Below are positions 26,889 to 32,708 of a stretch of DNA of 32,708 nt, piece after piece. Source of the stretch: Marinobacter sp. (lineage in GTDB: Bacteria; Pseudomonadota; Gammaproteobacteria; Pseudomonadales; Oleiphilaceae); NCBI GenBank assembly GCA_018066865.1, contig JAGPVT010000044.1:1-32708 (forward strand). Direction: 5' to 3'. The number at the start of each line of letters is the position of its first letter. The first letter of the stretch is position 1. Position numbers and translations under genes: made by a program. The notes under the pieces are model-generated. The model did no database searches. It was given only the letters and a program-made list of their open reading frames with translations, and was not told the origin of the DNA.

Positions 26889-29800
26889 ATGAATCAAGGT
26901 GCCCCGACTTCCGCTTCTCTGCAAACACTGATTGCGCCGCCATTTCCCGAGAAACCAGGCGATAACCGCACCTGGGGGCAATTGCATGGCAGCAGTGACG
27001 CCCTGGCCATTTGTGAAAGCGCGCGGGCCCACAAGGGGCTGACACTGGTGATTACCCGCAGCACCGCCGATGCGATCCGGCTGGAGCAGTCCATGCGGTT
27101 TTTCCTGGGCTTGCCACCCGAGGAAGATGGAGCCACCGTTACAGAGGATGGCCTGGAACTTTTGTCACTGCCAGACTGGGAAACCCTGCCTTACGATCTG
27201 TTTTCTCCACATCAGGATATAACGTCGCGGCGCATCCGCACCTTGCACCGACTGCCCGGGATCCAACATGGGGTTATCGTGGTACCCGCCAGAACCCTGA
27301 TGCACCGGTTGCCCCCGGTAAACTATCTCCAGGGTAATACTCTGTTGCTTGAGACAGGCCAATCTCTGGATATCGACAGCTGGCGTATGCAACTGGCAAC
27401 CGCAGGTTACCGGCACGCCGAAAACGTCTATGAGCATGGTGAGTACGCCGTTCGCGGATCCATACTCGATATATTCCCCATGGGCTCGAACCTGCCCTAC
27501 CGAATTGACCTGTTTGATAATGAAGTCGAAACCCTTCGTACCTTCGACCCGGAAACGCAGCGCTCCATCGACCGCATTGAGCGCATCGAACTTCTCCCGG
27601 CCTATGAATTCCCCTGGCACAAGGAAGCCCGTTCCGGCTTCCGTGGGCGCTGGTTCGAGCAGTTTCCAAACGCGGATAAAAACGCGCCCATCTACCAGGA
27701 CGTGACTCACGGCATTACGCCCCCGGGCATCGAATACTATTTACCGCTGTTTTTCGACCAGACCGCCACCCTGTTTGATTATCTGCCAGGCACCACCCAC
27801 GTTGTTACGGCCGTAGGCCTGAACGAAGCGGTCAGCCATTTTGATGCCGAAACCCGCAATCGCTATGAAGACCGCCGCCACGACCGGCATCGGCCGATTC
27901 TTCCGCCCGCCAGCCTGTTTTTGCAGCAGGATGAACTGTTTGGTCAGCTCAAAGCCTTCCCGCGGGTAACCATGACGCCGGAGCCGGCAGAAGGCGGTGG
28001 CGCCGTGAATTGCGCCAGCGAAGCCTTGCCGGATATCGCCATGAATGCACGCGCCGCCGACCCTGCCGGCCAATTGAAGCGCTTTATACAGGACTTTGCC
28101 GGGCGCGTGCTGATTTGCGCCGAGTCTTCAGGCCGGCGCGAGGCGTTGATTGAAAACCTGGGAGAGCACCAGCTTCAGCTACAAGGTTTTGAAAACTGGC
28201 GGGACTTCCTGGCTGATGACAGCGGCACACTGGGCATCACCATTGCTCCCATGGAGCAGGGGCTGGTATTACCCGGCCACAATCTGGCCCTGGTTACTGA
28301 AACCGCCCTGTTTGGCGAGCGCGTGCTGCAACGCAGACGCCGTGAGAAGCCCACAGAGCTCAATGACGACGGCTATCGCGACCTGTCCGAACTGAGAATC
28401 GGCTCACCCGTTGTGCATATCGATCACGGCGTTGGCCGCTACCTCGGTCTGGAAACCATCACCGTAGAAGGTGAATCGAGCGAATTTCTGATGCTCGAAT
28501 ACGCCGGCGGCTCAAAACTGTATGTGCCCGTTTCCAGCCTGCACCTGATATCCCGCTACGCCGGCGCAGACACAGAACACGCACCGCTGCACAAGCTGGG
28601 AACTGAACGCTGGAGCACCGCCAAACAAAAGGCCCTGGAAAAAATCCGCGATACCGCCGCCGAGCTCCTGGACGTCTACGCGCGTCGAGAAGCCCGCAAA
28701 GGATTCGCGTTCGAAGATCCAGAGGAAGCCTATCGCGCCTTTGCAGCAGGCTTCCCTTTTGAGGAGACGCCCGATCAGCAGGTTGCCATTCAGGCCGTCT
28801 TCGAAGACATGACCAATGAGAAGCCCATGGACAGGCTGATCTGCGGCGATGTCGGCTTTGGCAAAACCGAAGTCGCCATGCGCGCCGCCTTCCTGGCGAC
28901 CTGGTCGGGAAAGCAGGTCGCTGTCTTGGTGCCCACAACGCTGCTGGCCCAACAACACTACGAATCCTTCCGTGACCGCTTCTCGGATACTCCGGTCAAT
29001 ATCGAACTGCTAAGCCGTTTTCGAAGTGCCAGCCAGACCAGCAAGGCGCTGGAAGCCACCGAAAGCGGCAAAGCCGATATCGTCATTGGCACGCACAAGC
29101 TGCTTCAGGGCGATATTCGGTTCAAAAACCTGGGGCTTGTGATTATTGATGAAGAACACCGATTTGGCGTCGGGCAGAAGGAAAAGTTCAAAGCTCTGCG
29201 CGCGGAAGTAGACATGCTGAACCTCACCGCGACACCTATTCCCAGAACGCTCAACATGGCCTTGGGCCACCTGAGAGATCTTTCCATCATTGCCACACCA
29301 CCGGCTCGACGGCTCTCAGTGAAAACCTTTGTGCGTCAGCGCGATGAGCCGATGGTCAAAGAAGCCATCCTGCGTGAGGTTCTGCGTGGTGGTCAGGTGT
29401 ATGTCCTGCACAACGATGTAGCGAGCATCGAGAAAACCGCAGAGGATTTTCGGCGCCTGGTTCCCGAGGCGCGCGTGGGTGTGGCCCATGGCCAGATGCG
29501 AGAGAGACAGCTTGAGCAGATCATGTCGGACTTCTACCACAAGCGTTTTAACGTGCTTGTGTGCACTACCATCATCGAAACAGGTATCGACATTCCAAGC
29601 GCCAACACCATTATTATTGAACGCGCGGACAAATTCGGCCTTGCCCAGTTGCACCAGCTGCGCGGTCGCGTTGGCCGGTCCCACCACCAGGCTTATGCCT
29701 ATCTGCTGACACCTCCGCCAAAAGCGATTTCAGCAGATGCCAAAAAGCGACTGGAAGCCATTTCCGAGGCGCAGGATCTCGGCGCCGGCTTTATGCTGGC

Positions 29801-30419
29801 AACTCACGATCTGGAGATTCGAGGTGCCGGTGAATTACTGGGCGACGAACAGAGCGGCCAGATAGAAAGCATCGGTTTTACCCTGTACATGCAGTTATTG
29901 GACGAAGCGGTGAAAGCCATTCGTGAAGGTCGCACACCCAATGCAGAACTGCCCCTGAGCCACGGCACAGAAATGAACCTTCGGATACCAGCACTGATTC
30001 CGGAGGATTACCTGCCAGACGTTCATAACCGGTTGATGCTCTACAAGCGTATTGCCAGCGTCAGCAACCGCGATGGATTAAAAGAACTTCAGGTTGAAAT
30101 GATTGACCGCTTCGGATTATTACCGGAACCGGCAAAAAACCTTGTCCGACAAACCGAGCTTCGGCTCCAGGCAGAAGCGCTGGGCATCGTGAAAGTGGAC
30201 GCTGGCAAGGAGTGGGCGCGTATTGAATTTGGCAGCTCCGCTCTCGTGGATCCGCTGATTCTGGTTAAGAAGATGCAATCTGCGCCGGACACATATCGCC
30301 TTGAGGGCGCCAACAGCTTTCGTTTTCGGCTGAAGGACGCCTCAACCAGTGGTAAACTCGACGGCATTTCCGGGATGCTGAGCGAACTGGTGCCTGCACC
30401 AAGCGCCGCTACCGCCTGA
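26889..30419 (+). CDS. mfd: Transcription-repair coupling factor Mfd
   Basis: A 1176-residue DNA translocase (E. coli 1148) that removes RNA polymerase stalled at lesions and recruits UvrA. The N-terminal UvrB-like region (about 1-370) contains SRRIRTLHRLPG and YEHGEYAVRGSILDIFPMG. The RNA polymerase-interacting CarD-like domain starts near 505 with SPVVHIDHGVGRYLG. The translocase has Walker A CGDVGFGKTEVAMRAAF near 651-667, IIDEEHRFGVGQKEK near 750, and LTATPIPRTLNMAL. The second RecA lobe follows, with TTIIETGIDIPSANTIII and QLHQLRGRVGRS. The C-terminal regulatory domain ends the protein, which is full length. AGGAGA lies 12 bases before the ATG, a rather long spacing. It is divergent from gap and followed by csiV. 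Confidence 0.98.
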   Translation: MNQGAPTSASLQTLIAPPFPEKPGDNRTWGQLHGSSDALAICESARAHKGLTLVITRSTADAIRLEQSMRFFLGLPPEEDGATVTEDGLELLSLPDWETLPYDLFSPHQDITSRRIRTLHRLPGIQHGVIVVPARTLMHRLPPVNYLQGNTLLLETGQSLDIDSWRMQLATAGYRHAENVYEHGEYAVRGSILDIFPMGSNLPYRIDLFDNEVETLRTFDPETQRSIDRIERIELLPAYEFPWHKEARSGFRGRWFEQFPNADKNAPIYQDVTHGITPPGIEYYLPLFFDQTATLFDYLPGTTHVVTAVGLNEAVSHFDAETRNRYEDRRHDRHRPILPPASLFLQQDELFGQLKAFPRVTMTPEPAEGGGAVNCASEALPDIAMNARAADPAGQLKRFIQDFAGRVLICAESSGRREALIENLGEHQLQLQGFENWRDFLADDSGTLGITIAPMEQGLVLPGHNLALVTETALFGERVLQRRRREKPTELNDDGYRDLSELRIGSPVVHIDHGVGRYLGLETITVEGESSEFLMLEYAGGSKLYVPVSSLHLISRYAGADTEHAPLHKLGTERWSTAKQKALEKIRDTAAELLDVYARREARKGFAFEDPEEAYRAFAAGFPFEETPDQQVAIQAVFEDMTNEKPMDRLICGDVGFGKTEVAMRAAFLATWSGKQVAVLVPTTLLAQQHYESFRDRFSDTPVNIELLSRFRSASQTSKALEATESGKADIVIGTHKLLQGDIRFKNLGLVIIDEEHRFGVGQKEKFKALRAEVDMLNLTATPIPRTLNMALGHLRDLSIIATPPARRLSVKTFVRQRDEPMVKEAILREVLRGGQVYVLHNDVASIEKTAEDFRRLVPEARVGVAHGQMRERQLEQIMSDFYHKRFNVLVCTTIIETGIDIPSANTIIIERADKFGLAQLHQLRGRVGRSHHQAYAYLLTPPPKAISADAKKRLEAISEAQDLGAGFMLATHDLEIRGAGELLGDEQSGQIESIGFTLYMQLLDEAVKAIREGRTPNAELPLSHGTEMNLRIPALIPEDYLPDVHNRLMLYKRIASVSNRDGLKELQVEMIDRFGLLPEPAKNLVRQTELRLQAEALGIVKVDAGKEWARIEFGSSALVDPLILVKKMQSAPDTYRLEGANSFRFRLKDASTSGKLDGISGMLSELVPAPSAATA

Positions 30420-30473
30420 CTGTCGTCTAAATATCGCCTGAAAAAAGGGCCTGAATAAAACTGGAGCAACCTC

Positions 30474-31217
30474 TTGCAGACTGATGGTAATCGCTTGTAT
30501 CGGCTATTGGCCCGCACACTACTGACGGGTTTTCTGCTCACAACTGCCATGGTGAGCCACGCCCAGCAAACGCCCGACGACTATTACCGGGCAGAGTTTG
30601 TGATTCTGGAGCGTATCGTCGACCCGGCAGCGGTGAATGAACGCATGGTTAACCGTAAAGTGTCAGCGCCGGTGGATACCAACGAGACCCTTTATCGTGT
30701 CGCTGGCGACGGAACCACCCGCTCTTCCCTCAAACTCGTGTCACGCAACGAGCTTCATTTGGGTAACGCTGCCAATCGACTCGAACGAAGCGGGCGCTAC
30801 CGTGTGCTCATGTCGGCAGGCTGGTACGAAGCCTTCCCGCCAGACTACAAAGGAAAACCGCTGCGCATTGAAATAGGAGACTGGCTGCAACAGGCTGGCC
30901 AGAGAGCGATCGAAGGAAATATCACGATTGACCGGCAACGCTACCTGCATGTTGCCGTTCACCTGAACCACTGGCAGGAAGGAAAAGTTGCTTCTCGGGG
31001 GATAACTCAGGGTGACTCAGATCCGTCGCCGGCCGCTGATCTTGCTTCTACTTCTGCACCTGTAGCAGGCGCAAAGCTTACCCTACAGCCTGAAGTACCA
31101 CTGGAGTTACTCACCTGGATCCGCGAAACCCGCCGGATGCGGAGTGAGGAAATCCACTTTCTGGACTCCCCCACCATCGGCGTTCTTGTATTCTTCAAGA
31201 AGGTTGAGGCAGAGTAG
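30474..31217 (+). CDS. csiV: CsiV family protein
   Basis: A 247-residue exported protein of the CsiV family, named for a Vibrio periplasmic peptidoglycan-binding protein required for some D-amino-acid responses. The N-terminus is a signal peptide (about 1-31, ending SHAQQ). The conserved start of the mature part, YYRAEFVILERIVDP, and the later LERSGRYRVLMSAGWYEAF, RYLHVAVHLNHWQEG and ETRRMRSEEIHFLDSPTIGVLVFF are all visible. A Pro/Ser/Ala-rich linker lies around 175-195. The start is TTG 30474 with GGAG 8 bases upstream; no good ATG start fits the signal peptide. It follows mfd by 54 bases, the usual neighbour. Its last 23 bases overlap the end of the convergent phosphorylase gene. Confidence 0.85.
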   Translation: MQTDGNRLYRLLARTLLTGFLLTTAMVSHAQQTPDDYYRAEFVILERIVDPAAVNERMVNRKVSAPVDTNETLYRVAGDGTTRSSLKLVSRNELHLGNAANRLERSGRYRVLMSAGWYEAFPPDYKGKPLRIEIGDWLQQAGQRAIEGNITIDRQRYLHVAVHLNHWQEGKVASRGITQGDSDPSPAADLASTSAPVAGAKLTLQPEVPLELLTWIRETRRMRSEEIHFLDSPTIGVLVFFKKVEAE

Positions 31218-31977
31218 TAAGGGCCCCGAGACCGGTCATCGAGACTTCAAGAATCCGTCTGACACCAGACATGCCTTGCTCGATGGCCGCTTCGATTTCT
31301 TCCATGGTAATGACGTGGTCGGACTTCCCGGCCGCCCGGTTCACTACCAGACCCAGGCACACATACCGCATCCCCAACTCGGCTGCCAGAGCGGCTTCCG
31401 GCATGCCGGTCATTCCTACCAGATCACACCCGTCGCGCTCCATACGGCGTATTTCGGCCGCCGTTTCCAGCCTCGGCCCCTGGGTTGCGCCATAAACACC
31501 GAACCCGGCAAACGCGACATCATGAGCGGTAGCTGCCTGCATCAGAATGTCCCGCGCGTTTTGGTCGTATGGCCAGGTAAAATCAATATGAGTCACTTTT
31601 TCCAGGTCACCCTCAAAGAAGGTGCCTGCCCTGCCCCAGGTGTAATCAATGATCTGCTCAGGGATAACGACACAGGCAGGGCCCATATCCGGATGTATTC
31701 CACCCACCGCGTTCACGCCGATTACAGTGCGCACGCCGGCATCGTAAAGCGCCATTAGGTTCGCCCTGTAGTTCACCTCGTGAGGTGGGATTCTGTGGGG
31801 GTTGCCATGCCGGGCGAGAAACACAACGGGCTGACCATCAAGAAGCCCCTGGGTCAACTCGGACGAAGGCGCTCCCCAAGGGGTTTGCATCGTTTGCGTT
31901 CCGGTAATCTCCAGGCCCGTCAATGTGGCAAGGCCAGTGCCACCAATAATGCCAACTGCACCGCTGGTCTCAGACAT
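31195..31977 (-). CDS. S-methyl-5'-thioinosine phosphorylase-like (MTAP/PNP family)
   Basis: A 260-residue purine nucleoside phosphorylase of the MTAP/PNP family. Motifs are GIIGGTGLATL near the start, FLARHGNPHRIPPHEVNYRAN (phosphate site), VIGVNAVGGI, YGATQGPRLETAAEIRRM and VGMTGMPEAALAAELGM. The base-binding stretch reads LVVNRAAGKSD, with asparagine where methylthioadenosine phosphorylases have aspartate. That favours 6-oxopurines and hence methylthioinosine, as for the P. aeruginosa protein found in the same place after mfd and csiV. It would salvage methylthioadenosine after deamination. The ATG at 31977 shares one base with the stop of the channel gene (TGATG), so translation is coupled. 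An in-frame TTG at 31980 also exists. The 3' end overlaps csiV by 23 bases on the other strand. Confidence 0.88.
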   Translation of the reverse strand: MSETSGAVGIIGGTGLATLTGLEITGTQTMQTPWGAPSSELTQGLLDGQPVVFLARHGNPHRIPPHEVNYRANLMALYDAGVRTVIGVNAVGGIHPDMGPACVVIPEQIIDYTWGRAGTFFEGDLEKVTHIDFTWPYDQNARDILMQAATAHDVAFAGFGVYGATQGPRLETAAEIRRMERDGCDLVGMTGMPEAALAAELGMRYVCLGLVVNRAAGKSDHVITMEEIEAAIEQGMSGVRRILEVSMTGLGALTTLPQPS

Positions 31978-32708
31978 CAATCTCCATCTCCCGCGTCGAG
32001 GGACTGTTCACCGACGTCACCTGCCTGGGTATCTTTACGGCGGCTAGGCTCGCGCTTGGCCCTGCTCCCATTAACCTGAGGTGCCCGTGCTTCAGCGCCG
32101 CCACCCCCACTTTCAGCCTGCTCGTCGAGGTCGTCTTCGTGCTCGGAGATCCGGGTTTCGTCGTTGATGTAGAGGGTTTGCGTCGGGAACGCTATCTGGC
32201 CTCCGTGGCCGATGATGACGTCGCTGATTTTCAACAGAACGTCTTGCTTCACCTCCTGATAACGTACCCATTGGGTCGTTTTGGTAAAAGCGTAAACCAT
32301 GATATCGAGCGATGATTGACTGAACGCCAGGAAATTCACAATCAGAGTTTGTTTGCCATCAATGTCCTCATGCTTTTCAAGCATTGAACGGATGTCTGAA
32401 ACAATGGTCTGCATTTGAGTGACGTCCGCGTAACGAATGCCGATGGTCTCAGAAATACGCCGGTTGGTCATTCGCGAGGGATTTTCTACCGCGATGGTTG
32501 TAAACGTGGCATTGGGAACATAGAGAGGGCGCTTGTCAAACGTCCTGATCGTGGTGAGCCGCCATCCGATGTGTTCCACGGTACCCTCAATATTGCGATC
32601 CGGTGAGCGCACCCAGTCTCCGACCTTGAACGGTCGGTCCAGATGGATAATAAAACCGCCGAAAAAGTTAGCCAACAGATCCTTGGCCGCAAAACCCACA
32701 GCGATGCC
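31977..32708 (-). CDS. MscS-type mechanosensitive channel (partial, N-terminus beyond window)
   Basis: The frame is open from the window end and gives the last 243 residues of a small-conductance mechanosensitive channel. The pore-helix end and beta-domain signature is clear: GIAVGFAAKDLLANFFGGF, then RPFKVGDWV, GTVEHIGWRLTTIRTFD and LYVPNATFTTIAVENPSRM. The alpha-beta domain reaches QIAFPTQTLYINDE. A hydrophilic tail of about 55 residues follows, first acidic (SEHEDDLDEQ), then glycine-rich and basic; it looks disordered and poorly conserved. The transmembrane N-terminus is outside the window, so the subfamily cannot be told. The stop overlaps the phosphorylase start by one base. Confidence 0.93.
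   Translation of the reverse strand, partial: GIAVGFAAKDLLANFFGGFIIHLDRPFKVGDWVRSPDRNIEGTVEHIGWRLTTIRTFDKRPLYVPNATFTTIAVENPSRMTNRRISETIGIRYADVTQMQTIVSDIRSMLEKHEDIDGKQTLIVNFLAFSQSSLDIMVYAFTKTTQWVRYQEVKQDVLLKISDVIIGHGGQIAFPTQTLYINDETRISEHEDDLDEQAESGGGGAEARAPQVNGSRAKREPSRRKDTQAGDVGEQSLDAGDGD

Overview
The window looks like core chromosome of a marine gammaproteobacterium, most like Marinobacter or a Pseudomonas relative. The grounds are a complete Na+-translocating NADH:quinone reductase operon with its maturation genes, an extended (~489-residue) glyceraldehyde-3-phosphate dehydrogenase divergent from mfd, a CsiV-type gene after mfd, and a methylthioinosine phosphorylase-like gene after that. 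From memory, the block sthA/nqrM/apbE/nqrF-A/gap/mfd/csiV/MTIP follows the order seen in Pseudomonas aeruginosa. No rRNA, tRNA, CRISPR array, insertion sequence, integrase or prophage gene was seen. Protein-coding sequence is dense, and no gap exceeds about 300 bases.

Left part (1-8143). A minus-strand operon encodes an SDR oxidoreductase, an acyl-CoA dehydrogenase of the ACAD10/ACAD11 kind and an APH-fold kinase that is cut by the window edge. Its promoter carries a 14-bp perfect palindrome in the -35/-10 spacer, a likely repressor operator. On the plus strand follow cfa (cyclopropane fatty acid synthase) and a methyl-accepting chemotaxis protein. A Mak-type ROK fructokinase (minus) then diverges from a cytosolic-type 5'-nucleotidase (plus).

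Middle part (8308-16273). A TonB-dependent receptor converges on an acyl-CoA thioesterase, which is preceded by the wreck of an EamA/DMT transporter (amber codon near the N-terminus, second half missing). Then come dusA, transaldolase (with a good sigma-70 promoter), a TerB-like protein, a divergent class I-beta DAHP synthase-like protein and a glycerophosphodiester phosphodiesterase, all on the plus strand.

Right part (16285-32708). The minus-strand train nqrABCDEF-apbE-nqrM-sthA has a promoter in front of nqrA and no visible break before sthA, so the NADH-consuming sodium pump and a soluble NAD(P) transhydrogenase may share a transcript. Upstream lies gap, ended by a strong intrinsic terminator. 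gap and mfd diverge, with candidate promoters in the shared intergenic region. csiV follows mfd. The phosphorylase gene and a MscS channel gene (cut by the window end) are on the minus strand and tightly coupled; the phosphorylase gene overlaps csiV tail to tail.

Most of the window is ordinary housekeeping. The parts most worth a second look are the split ACAD11-like operon with its operator, the DAHP synthase-like protein with altered active-site motifs, the transporter pseudogene, and the nqr-sthA coupling.
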